The position numbers and the translations under genes are program-made. Under the pieces are notes generated by a model, which had not been told where the DNA came from, did not search any database, and was given only the letters and a program-made list of their open reading frames with translations. Positions 1 through 5,364 of a stretch of DNA of 5,964 nt are shown in pieces (within the stretch, counting starts at the first letter, position 1; each line of letters begins with the position of its first letter). Origin of the DNA: Fidelibacterota bacterium (GTDB lineage Bacteria; Marinisomatota; Marinisomatia; Marinisomatales; TCS56); NCBI GenBank assembly GCA_030634675.1, contig DAOWAH010000115.1:1-5964 (forward strand), written 5' to 3'.

Positions 1-1
1 A

Positions 2-787
2 TGCCAGGATTATGCCAATCCGAATTTTTACTATACAACACCCGTACTAAATTGCATTTACGATTGTAGCTATTGCTTCTTGCAGGGGAAATACAGCTCG
101 GCTAATATAGTTGTATTTGTTAATCAGGATGATTTTTTTACTGCTGTACGCCAGGAATTACCCAAGCGTCCGGACCTGGAGAAACCGCTCTTTTTAGCTT
201 TATCGTATGATACAGATCTTATGGCTACCGAGAACCGGATTCCGATCAGTCGGGATTGGATAGAATTTGCACGTAGCGAATATGATCTGCTGGTTGAAAT
301 TCGAACAAAAAGCAGCGCCTTTTCCACGCTTGCCGATGTTCAAGTAACCGATCAGGTGTTATTAGCCTGGACTTTATCTCCGCAGGAAGTAATCGACAAA
401 TATGAACGGTTAACACCGTCGTTAGAACAACGTCTAATAGCAGTGAACAAGGCTTTGGCTGCTGGCTGGAAAGTCAGGATTTGCATCGACGCAATTGTAC
501 ACTTGGATAATTGGATGGAGATATATGCTGCATTTGTGGATAAGATTTTTATGATCTTACCACCGGATAAAATCTATGATATAAATGTTGGCACTTTCCG
601 AATGAATGCAACCTTCTACAGGCGAATTAAAAAGTTACGTTCGGATAGCGATCTATGCTTTCGATTATCCTCAAAGAAGGGCGAGATTGTTACTATGCCC
701 CACGACTTGCGTCAAAGGATGGTGGCGATGGTGAGAAAGAGATTATCGAAATATCTCCCGAAATCACAGATTGTTGTTTGGGAATGA
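2..787 (+). CDS. Spore photoproduct lyase family (SplB-like) radical SAM protein, 5'-truncated by the window edge
   Basis: The reading frame is open from base 2 to the TGA at 785-787, giving 261 visible residues. The TTG at base 80 is not a start: it encodes the Leu of a conserved C-F-L-Q-G stretch, and the codons before it supply the radical SAM motif. That motif is C18-I-Y-D-C22-S-Y-C25 (C-x3-C-x2-C), which binds the [4Fe-4S] cluster used to cleave S-adenosylmethionine. The later part (around E129 to W171, with LSPQEVI, TPSLEQRL and AAGWKVRICIDAIVHLDNW) follows the spore photoproduct lyase layout. True lyases repair the thymine dimer of UV-damaged spore DNA and use a cysteine (Cys141 in B. 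subtilis, from memory) as hydrogen donor. In an ungapped comparison of SCTSDI with S68-Y-D-T-D-L73, Tyr69 replaces that Cys, and Phe26 sits where the lyase has a radical-relay Tyr. The family is well supported; genuine photoproduct repair is doubtful. Roughly 80 N-terminal residues are missing. It converges on the next gene with a 20-nt gap. Confidence 0.88.
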   Translation, partial: CQDYANPNFYYTTPVLNCIYDCSYCFLQGKYSSANIVVFVNQDDFFTAVRQELPKRPDLEKPLFLALSYDTDLMATENRIPISRDWIEFARSEYDLLVEIRTKSSAFSTLADVQVTDQVLLAWTLSPQEVIDKYERLTPSLEQRLIAVNKALAAGWKVRICIDAIVHLDNWMEIYAAFVDKIFMILPPDKIYDINVGTFRMNATFYRRIKKLRSDSDLCFRLSSKKGEIVTMPHDLRQRMVAMVRKRLSKYLPKSQIVVWE

Positions 788-807
788 TTAATATACCAAA
801 CCGGAAC

Positions 808-1494
808 TTACTGGAATAATACCTTTTTTAGTGGTTTAACTACGCCGGCAGTGCATTGATTTACCGTATAAGCCTGACTTAAGGCATTATACCAGTACGA
901 ATTGGACCAGAGAATATCACCGGTTTCTTTGTGAATCATTTGCAGAGTGAGGCCTATCCGCGCATCAATGTATTCCAGCTGCTCGGTTTTGGTTATAGTT
1001 CCTTCAAAATTCGTGACTTCTTCGGTGATTGTTGTTATATTGATAATCTCATTTTCATCGTCAGGTTTCTCGATTACAACCGGTTCCTGTGTTTCGGTAG
1101 TAATGATAACTGTGTGCCCTTTGTCTTCTGTGGTAATTGGAACAACGATGACATGGCCGTCGGTAAATTCAGTGATGGTGCAGATTAAAAGGGCATCCGG
1201 CGAAACCAATTGCAGATCGTATTCAGTGGCAGTTGTTGTCGTTTGAGTGATGGCGACTTCTTGGGTTAGAGCTTCCAGGTTATTTCGCTCGATAACTGGT
1301 ATTCCGGCTTTCATTAATTGATGCACTAGGCTTCGATATACGATTACACCTGATCCGGGAAATGAGCTTAGGTCCTGTACCGGAACGACTGATAATGTTT
1401 TAATGACGGTGAAATCGAAATCCGGCTTTACCACCACCGGCGATTGGCAAGCTGTGAACAATAAAGCCAGGGCGGCAATACTATATCGGATCAT
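808..1494 (-). CDS. CsgG/LpoB-like outer-membrane lipoprotein
   Basis: The 228-residue protein begins with a short signal peptide ending in L-F-T-A-C16, an acceptable lipobox (Phe at -3 is less usual), so Cys16 is probably lipidated. Residues 28-80 have the pattern of CsgG/LpoB/GNA1162-type periplasmic lipoproteins: a beta strand IKTLSVVPVQDLS, a helix VIVYRSLVHQLMKAG, then IPVIERNNLEALTQE. A second core block near 178-201 carries the typical T-G-D-I-L-W-S close to the C-terminus. Between them, about residues 115-172 form an unusual Thr/Ile/Val/Glu-rich insert with an acidic D-D-E-N-E stretch, probably an extended beta hairpin or loop. Relatives act as secretion channels (CsgG) or as activators of peptidoglycan synthases (LpoB), so the fold does not fix the function. 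The ATG lies 3 nt after the stop of the upstream TPR gene (TAA GCG ATG) with no clear Shine-Dalgarno, which suggests translational coupling. It is the last gene of its unit. Confidence 0.68.
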   Translation of the reverse strand: MIRYSIAALALLFTACQSPVVVKPDFDFTVIKTLSVVPVQDLSSFPGSGVIVYRSLVHQLMKAGIPVIERNNLEALTQEVAITQTTTTATEYDLQLVSPDALLICTITEFTDGHVIVVPITTEDKGHTVIITTETQEPVVIEKPDDENEIINITTITEEVTNFEGTITKTEQLEYIDARIGLTLQMIHKETGDILWSNSYWYNALSQAYTVNQCTAGVVKPLKKVLFQ

Positions 1495-1497
1495 CGC

Positions 1498-1854
1498 TTA
1501 TGGCGACAGGTTATTAATATGAAGCTGCGCCTCGTCCCGCAGGGCTTGCTCAGTGGCATAGTCATAACATTTTTGCCAGGCGGTAATTGCTTCTTCAGCA
1601 CGATCCAACATTTCCAAAACCTGCCCCGCCAGTCGGTATAATTCCGGATTAGTCTTTTGTAAGTCCAATGCCAATTCCAGCAAAGTTAGAGCTTCATTAT
1701 ATTCTTCGCGCGCGATATGAATAAGGCTTTGGCTCAGATAATTACATGCCTGATCGCTGTCAGTATTATTATCCGCTGGATTAGCCCCCCGGATTCCCAT
1801 GAATAATATCGGGATGGCAACAATGAATAAAGTAAACCATCGAATTGATTTCAT
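1498..1854 (-). CDS. Small exported TPR-repeat protein
   Basis: This is a 118-residue protein. Residues 4-20 are hydrophobic after a K/R-bearing start (MKSIRW), followed by G-I-R-G-A at 20-24, so it reads as a Sec signal peptide with cleavage near residue 24, or else an N-terminal anchor. About residues 38-105 form two TPR-like helical pairs: SLIHIAREEYNEALTLLELA, then NPELYRLAGQVLEMLDRAEEAI; both show the small-residue and Ala/Leu spacing of TPRs. I chose the ATG at 1854 over the GTG two codons upstream because a strong Shine-Dalgarno lies 5 nt before the ATG and overlaps the GTG. It is the first gene of a two-gene unit with the CsgG/LpoB-like lipoprotein, which suggests both act in the periplasm, perhaps with this protein as a partner or scaffold. 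No specific function can be assigned; TPRs bind proteins. Confidence 0.78.
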   Translation of the reverse strand: MKSIRWFTLFIVAIPILFMGIRGANPADNNTDSDQACNYLSQSLIHIAREEYNEALTLLELALDLQKTNPELYRLAGQVLEMLDRAEEAITAWQKCYDYATEQALRDEAQLHINNLSP

Positions 1855-1859
1855 AATCA

Positions 1860-1865
1860 CTCCTC
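1860..1865 (-). promoter_or_regulatory. Ribosome binding site that fixes the TPR gene start
   Basis: On the minus strand GAGGAG is followed by TGATT and then ATG (1854-1852), a near-consensus site at 5-nt spacing. The competing GTG start at 1860 shares a base with this site, so initiation there is unlikely. Confidence 0.75.
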
Positions 1866-1986
1866 GTTGTTGCTAAACAAAGATGATCTATATTACTAGC
1901 CTGATCTATTCCTGAATCCGAAAAGACACAGGCTTGGTATTCAGTCAATTACTACTTACTACATTTTAGCTGATGTATAATTCAGG
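1866..1986 (-). promoter_or_regulatory. Intergenic region upstream of the TPR/lipoprotein pair, likely promoter-bearing but unresolved
   Basis: The 132-nt gap between the YtfJ-like stop and the TPR start is much larger than the gaps inside the two minus-strand runs, so a promoter or terminator is expected here. On the minus strand I see ATAGATC twice (1909-1903 and 1891-1885), exactly 18 bp apart, as a direct repeat. A TAATAT hexamer at 1895-1890 could be a -10 element, but the bases 17 bp upstream do not resemble a -35. CTGAAT and ATTCAG form a short inverted repeat further upstream. There is no clear stem followed by a T-tract, so no terminator is called after the YtfJ-like gene. Confidence 0.25.
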
Positions 1987-2385
1987 TTAACTTTCTTCAG
2001 TCGCTTCAGCTTCTTCTTTGCCCTTGGATTTCTTCCCCGTAAAGTGAGTGACAGCATCCATAACTTTGGGGGCCAGGTCCATAATTTTACTGCCAATACC
2101 TTCGTTTTCTCCAATAGTCAATAATTTAGCACCTTCTTTACCAACGATCACAAATGCTACCGGTTCAATGGACCAGCCACCGCCGATTCCCTCACCGGTA
2201 CCTTTGCCTTTATCTTTCGCGTCTGCTTCTCCCGAACCGCCACCGGAAGCAAATCCAAAAGACATTTTAGAGACTGGAAGCACCAAATGGTCGCCAGCAT
2301 TTACCGGTTCACCGATCACTGTCTTAGTGGCCATTAATTCCTGTAGCTCATGCAATGTGTTTTTTACCAGGTTATCGATACCCAT
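1987..2385 (-). CDS. ytfJ: GerW/YtfJ-family protein (spore protein YtfJ family)
   Basis: The 132-residue protein opens with MGIDNLVKNTLHELQELM, followed by T22-V-I-G-E-P and the core I-P/L-P-V-S-K-M-S-F-G-F block (about 35-46). A Gly-rich charged loop (47-70, GGGSGEADAKDKG and GEGIGGG) and W71-SIEPVAFVIV come next, all in the order expected of the YtfJ/GerW family. The tail from about 117 (GKKSKGKEEAEATEES) is charged and probably disordered. The start is the ATG at 2385, with AGGA 8 nt upstream; the frame stays open further upstream to 2472 but that would overlap the preceding gene and add non-conserved residues. In Bacillus the family is needed for normal germination of some spores, yet it is widespread in bacteria that make no spores, where its role is unknown. 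The DUF2953-like gene ends 13 nt upstream, matching the Bacillus ytfI-ytfJ order. Length is slightly below the ~150 aa of the Bacillus protein (from memory). Confidence 0.88.
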   Translation of the reverse strand: MGIDNLVKNTLHELQELMATKTVIGEPVNAGDHLVLPVSKMSFGFASGGGSGEADAKDKGKGTGEGIGGGWSIEPVAFVIVGKEGAKLLTIGENEGIGSKIMDLAPKVMDAVTHFTGKKSKGKEEAEATEES

Positions 2386-2398
2386 TTTTCTTGTCCTT

Positions 2399-3004
2399 TT
2401 ATTTATTTCGAATGTACACCCATCCGACTGAAATTGCCAATATCGCCGGGTGTAAACGGAAAAGCAGATCACCGGTCAAGTTAAAATCCGATTGTCCTTT
2501 AAAATGAGGCATGATTTTAATAGTCGTTTTAGAAGGAGGCAGGATTGTTTTTAACCATGCTACTAAACCCATCAACAAACCGGTTATCATTGGGCTGGAA
2601 AAACCCACATAACCATCAATATATACCCGTTCCCAGTGGATTTTCTCTAATGTGCTGCGAATCAGCTTTTTCCACAATGGTATTTGATCCAACTGCTGTA
2701 ATTGTTCTGAAATAGTTTTTTTCTTTTTTTCCTTTAATGCCTTGGGAGGTTTCTTTTTTACATTACCAGCCAAAGATTTAGTAATCCAGGGATTGGAATA
2801 TGGTCCCAGGCATAGCACCATTTCGGGTAAGAAACGCACCATAATTCCAAATGATCTCCCGCCAACCGTAACCGCGCCTATACCTTGAATCAATTCTGAT
2901 TTGGTTTTAATTGATCCCCTGGCACCAACTTTCCAAGGTAAACAAAGACTCCCCAGCAAGATAATGATTAATAACAGTAGAAGATATAATACTGTCGACA
3001 ACAT
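2399..3004 (-). CDS. DUF2953-like (YtfI-like) membrane-anchored protein
   Basis: The 201-residue protein has a single strongly hydrophobic N-terminal segment (about 3-21, LLLLLIIILLG) that is probably an uncleaved anchor. A beta-type region (about 25-66, including GIGAVTVGGRSFGIMVRF) follows. Residues 83-96 are a very Lys-rich linker (KKKPPKALKEKKKK) and 98-122 are helical. The C-terminal part has V-Y-I-D-G-Y-V-G-F-S-S-P-M-I-T-G-L-L-M-G (about 127-146), which matches the G-x-x-D/S-P-x-x-T-G pattern I associate with DUF2953, and ends in a beta segment with HFKGQSDFNLTGDLLFRLHP. The assignment rests on this pattern plus its place directly upstream of a ytfJ homologue, as in Bacillus. Biochemical function is unknown for the family. 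It starts 46 nt after the TatT-like gene. Its GAGGA lies 14 nt before the ATG, longer than usual, so the start is only moderately certain. Confidence 0.66.
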   Translation of the reverse strand: MLSTVLYLLLLLIIILLGSLCLPWKVGARGSIKTKSELIQGIGAVTVGGRSFGIMVRFLPEMVLCLGPYSNPWITKSLAGNVKKKPPKALKEKKKKTISEQLQQLDQIPLWKKLIRSTLEKIHWERVYIDGYVGFSSPMITGLLMGLVAWLKTILPPSKTTIKIMPHFKGQSDFNLTGDLLFRLHPAILAISVGWVYIRNK

Positions 3005-3050
3005 TGAATGAATTTAATTCCTCAGTGATTGAACGCTAATAAAATTGAAG

Positions 3051-3914
3051 CTATTCGAATAGTAAATGCTCCTGCTCCAATAAACGTTTGGCATATGCCT
3101 GTTCCAGAAGATTCTCCGCCATAACGTCAGGAAGTACCGTGGGATCAGCTTCGATTACCCATATAAGATCATTGTGAAACTGCTCCCGGTTGCCGGCCTT
3201 GGTGTGATAAAACTCCGCCCGCAAAGTATAAGTACCAAAATAATTGGGATGTTTCTCTATCGCCAGATCGAAATAATCTTTGGAGCGGGACAACTCAATC
3301 CCTGGAATACGGGCGTATAACGCACCAAAAAAGCGATTAGCGGCACCGTAGTAATAATCGGGTTCCAAGGCCAAAATACGGTGCAGGGCTGTTTCAACCA
3401 CTTCTTGATATTCTAAGCGCAGGATAGCCGGTTTATATGCCAGATATCGACCCAGATTAGCAGACCACCAATAGAGCGCTGGAACAAGTTCGCGGGGTGT
3501 TGCTGCTATTGCAGCTATTTTTCGGGTGTTGCTATCGCCTTCGGCATTCTCGAATGTTGCACTAAACTCCTCCGAGAGAAATAAAGCTTTTTCTCCCATC
3601 TTCATACCGAACAAAAACATACTGTCATTCATAGCTTGCTCGGTTTCAATAAAATGACCTAAAAAATAGCTGGCGTGGCATAATTGAACTAATAATTCCG
3701 GGTTGTTTGGATTTAGTTCGATCGCTTTTTTATAAAATAAATAGGCAGTTCGGGCATGCCTTACTTCATGTCTTTTTTCCCAGCTTTTATCACCCTGTTT
3801 CAATAAAAACTCGGCATTATCACTGGCAGATATCCTATTTATAGGTGAAGGCATTTGACATGCTGCTAACAACATTATCAATACTATTAACAGTTTTTTA
3901 TTAAATTCAGCCAT
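3051..3914 (-). CDS. TRAP-transporter-associated TatT-family TPR lipoprotein
   Basis: The 287-residue protein has a signal peptide with a canonical lipobox L-L-A-A-C19, so it should be an N-terminally lipidated periplasmic protein. The rest is helical and TPR-like: AYLFYKKAIELNPNNPELLVQLCHASYFLG (about 58-86) is a clear TPR, and G190-A-A-N-R-F-F-G-A-L-Y-A-R-I-P-G, Y214-F-D-L-A-I-E-K-H-P-N-Y and R232-A-E-F-Y followed by N242-R-E-Q-F-H-N-D-L follow the C-terminal pattern of TatT (the T component of TRAP-associated tripartite transporters, described in Treponema as a trimeric TPR lipoprotein that contacts a periplasmic substrate-binding protein). No TatP binding protein or DctQ/DctM membrane subunits are encoded in this window. 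It is the first gene of the tatT-DUF2953-ytfJ run. AGGA lies 14 nt before the ATG, unusually distant. No in-frame alternative start fits better. Confidence 0.78.
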   Translation of the reverse strand: MAEFNKKLLIVLIMLLAACQMPSPINRISASDNAEFLLKQGDKSWEKRHEVRHARTAYLFYKKAIELNPNNPELLVQLCHASYFLGHFIETEQAMNDSMFLFGMKMGEKALFLSEEFSATFENAEGDSNTRKIAAIAATPRELVPALYWWSANLGRYLAYKPAILRLEYQEVVETALHRILALEPDYYYGAANRFFGALYARIPGIELSRSKDYFDLAIEKHPNYFGTYTLRAEFYHTKAGNREQFHNDLIWVIEADPTVLPDVMAENLLEQAYAKRLLEQEHLLFE

Positions 3915-4048
3915 TGTGATAGCAATTTTCCTGAAATGTGGTAGTTTGAGCGATCCCGAATAATCTAACCGTAGTTATCAGAAAATGAGTTCCCGGTTTG
4001 TGTCCTATGAAATTTCCAATGCTTAAATTAACAAAGTAAGAGTTATCA
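3915..4048. promoter_or_regulatory. Divergent intergenic region between the TatT-like gene and phoH
   Basis: The two genes are transcribed away from each other, so this 134-nt AT-leaning spacer must hold promoters for both unless transcription enters from elsewhere. I found no -35/-10 pair with good spacing on either strand. TTATCA occurs twice on the + strand (3975-3980 and 4043-4048), the second copy abutting the phoH ATG. Translation of phoH appears to use a weak AAGAG about 7 nt before the ATG. Confidence 0.4.
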
Positions 4049-5002
4049 ATGGATAAAACAATTGAATTAAAAGGAATTGAATTAGCGCCGTTGTTCGGTG
4101 TTGCCGATGCGCATCTAAAGCTGCTGGAAAAAAATCTCCCGGTCAAATTGAGCGCACGGGGATCATGTCTGCGAATTAGTGGTGAGAATAAACCGGTAGC
4201 TTTAGTTTCAGAAATCATACATGAAATGAGTCAGACTTTATCCAGTAGGGGTAGTTTGACAAAAGGCGATGTCAAGAAATTGATTCAATTGATTAGTATC
4301 GATAATTCTACTATGCCAGATGTACCCCAGGATGTGATCCATTATGCCCGAAAAGGGGGCATCAGCGCCCGTACTTCAGGCCAGATCAATTATGTAAAAA
4401 TTGTCCGCCATAATGATATTACTCTCAGTATCGGTCCAGCGGGAACCGGAAAGACCTTTATGGCGGTAGCTTTTGCCATTGCAGCTTTGGAACGTCATGA
4501 AGTAGGTCGTATTATCCTCTGCCGGCCGGCCGTTGAAGCAGGTGAAAACCTCGGGTTTTTGCCCGGTGATTTGAAAGAAAAAGTCGACCCCTATCTGACG
4601 CCTCTCTATGATGCCCTTGGTGATATGCTGCCACAGACCAAATTAAAACCCTGGCTCGCTAAAAAAGTGATAGAGATCATCCCGCTGGCCTATATGCGGG
4701 GACGCACTTTGGATAACGCCTTTTTAATTCTGGATGAAGCTCAAAATGCCACAATCATGCAAATGAAAATGTTCCTGACCCGTTTGGGTGTTAATTCAAA
4801 AACGATTATTAATGGCGATATTACTCAGATCGACCTGCCCCGGAAATCGGATTCAGGTTTAATTCAAGTAATGAGCATTCTACGCAATATTGATGGAATC
4901 GGTTTTGTTGAGTTAACGGAATCGGATGTAGTCAGACACCGGCTAGTAAAGGAAATTATTAAAGCATATGATCAGCAGAATGATCAGTCCGAAACGTACT
5001 GA
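4049..5002 (+). CDS. phoH: PhoH family P-loop ATPase
   Basis: The 317-residue protein is full length for the PhoH/PhoL family. Residues 1-70 are the variable N-terminal domain with a KH-like pattern (ELKGIELAPLFGVADAHLKLLE). The ATPase core contains the Walker A G129-P-A-G-T-G-K-T136, the conserved R159-P-A-V-E-A-G-E-N-L-G-F-L-P-G-D, the Y215-M-R-G-R-T segment, Walker B F225-L-I-L-D-E-A-Q232 and the sensor block I254-N-G-D-I-T-Q-I-D-L-P. All expected catalytic residues are present. Family members are cytoplasmic ATPases linked to RNA handling and, in some species, phosphate or stress responses, and they often sit beside ybeY (an rRNA endonuclease). Here no ybeY follows: the next gene is rrs. 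The ATG at 4049 gives a standard N-terminus; its Shine-Dalgarno (AAGAG) is weak. It is divergent from the tatT run, so it is probably transcribed alone. Confidence 0.96.
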   Translation: MDKTIELKGIELAPLFGVADAHLKLLEKNLPVKLSARGSCLRISGENKPVALVSEIIHEMSQTLSSRGSLTKGDVKKLIQLISIDNSTMPDVPQDVIHYARKGGISARTSGQINYVKIVRHNDITLSIGPAGTGKTFMAVAFAIAALERHEVGRIILCRPAVEAGENLGFLPGDLKEKVDPYLTPLYDALGDMLPQTKLKPWLAKKVIEIIPLAYMRGRTLDNAFLILDEAQNATIMQMKMFLTRLGVNSKTIINGDITQIDLPRKSDSGLIQVMSILRNIDGIGFVELTESDVVRHRLVKEIIKAYDQQNDQSETY

Positions 5003-5279
5003 CGTTAGGTGATTTTTACCCGTCTACGCCGAAAACCCCGGCTGCCCGGCCTTTATTCCCTTTTGTGAACTTCGGAGGAGTAGGCTAAAGCCCTGGTACT
5101 CCACTTGTTAGTATTTAATGGTTTTCCCCAGACCTATGACAAAATTCAGACCATTAGAATAACAAGTGTATGGCAGAGTTAAATCCGTATAAACCCTGTC
5201 ACTATTAGTTGGCCAGACTTTTTCATTTTTTTAAAAACGTTTGGACAGATTTAATCGGTTTTTGGGGCAGATATAGTTA
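5003..5279 (+). other. phoH-rrs spacer upstream of the rRNA promoter, non-coding
   Basis: I see no credible protein-coding gene here. Just after phoH there is CCGG-CTGC-CCGG (5038-5049 region), a 4-bp stem followed by CC-TTTATTCCC, too weak to call as a terminator. Two adjoining inverted repeats occupy 5077-5168 and are listed separately. T-runs at 5219-5223 and 5226-5232 followed by AAAAA lie about 80-95 bp upstream of the predicted rRNA start. They may be an A/T tract that bends DNA upstream of a strong promoter, or the tail of a poorly formed terminator. An 8-codon ORF at 5137-5163 has no ribosome site and is not called. Confidence 0.6.
5077..5168. repeat. Two adjoining inverted repeats in the phoH-rrs spacer (candidate structured RNA)
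   Basis: First element: GGAGTA (5077-5082) pairs with TACTCC (5097-5102) and encloses a small hairpin GGCT-AA-AGCC (5083-5092). Second element: CACTTGTTA (5102-5110) is the exact reverse complement of TAACAAGTG (5160-5168). Pairing resumes inside after a 5/3-nt internal mismatch as TAATGG-type bases (5116-5121 with 5151-5156), leaving a 29-nt loop. No T-tract follows on either strand, so this is not a standard intrinsic terminator. It could be part of the phoH 3' end, an RNA element, or a relic with terminal inverted repeats. Confidence 0.5.
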
Positions 5280-5307
5280 TTGACTTGGTTGTTAATAGGT
5301 CTATAAC
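5280..5307 (+). promoter_or_regulatory. Predicted sigma70-type promoter of the rRNA operon
   Basis: TTGACT (5280-5285) and TATAAC (5302-5307) are separated by 16 bp, each one base from consensus. The -10 is followed by a C/G-rich stretch (CCGGGC) just before the expected start near 5314, as is common in growth-rate-controlled rRNA promoters. This would leave a leader of about 110 nt before 16S. It is the best promoter match in the window. Confidence 0.72.
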
Positions 5308-5317
5308 TTTCCGGGCT

Positions 5318-5345
5318 GCATGAGATAAAATCATGCTGTTTTATT
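5318..5345 (+). promoter_or_regulatory. Hairpin at the start of the rRNA leader
   Basis: GCATGA (5318-5323), a 7-nt loop GATAAAA, and TCATGC (5331-5336) form a perfect 6-bp stem, followed by TGTTTTATT. It begins only a few bases after the predicted transcription start. The shape resembles a minimal intrinsic terminator, but the stem is short and only half G/C, so it may instead stabilise or protect the 5' end of the precursor rRNA. Confidence 0.42.
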
Positions 5346-5352
5346 CAAGTAA

Positions 5353-5364
5353 GTTATTTGAAAA
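5353..5364 (+). promoter_or_regulatory. boxA-like antitermination element in the rRNA leader
   Basis: GTTATTTGAAAA resembles the boxA core (consensus close to GCTCTTTGAAAA), which Nus factors bind in the rRNA leader to keep RNA polymerase past terminators. It lies 61 nt upstream of mature 16S and downstream of the hairpin. The match has about two substitutions, so this is a likely but unproven site. Confidence 0.5.

Noticed and set aside
788..807. Bidirectional terminator between the convergent SPL-like and lipoprotein genes
   Set aside because: The 20-nt gap and its flanks show only weak, mismatched pairing; the T-run near 824-830 lies inside the lipoprotein coding region without a proper stem.
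931..1246. Two plus-strand open frames inside the CsgG/LpoB-like gene
   Set aside because: They have Ser/Val/Ile-rich shadow composition and no ribosome site, and are opposite a gene with a lipobox and a family pattern.
2386..2472. N-terminal extension of the YtfJ-like protein to a start at 2472
   Set aside because: It overlaps the end of the DUF2953-like gene in another frame, adds residues unlike the family, and the ATG at 2385 has a good ribosome site 8 nt upstream.
3907..4218. Minus-strand open frame of 103 codons over the phoH start
   Set aside because: It lies across the well-supported phoH N-terminus and the divergent spacer, has no recognisable pattern, and is a shadow of phoH.
5137..5163. 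Eight-codon ORF (MTKFRPLE) as a possible leader peptide
   Set aside because: There is no Shine-Dalgarno before it, and it lies in the loop and right arm of an inverted repeat with no downstream coding gene to control.
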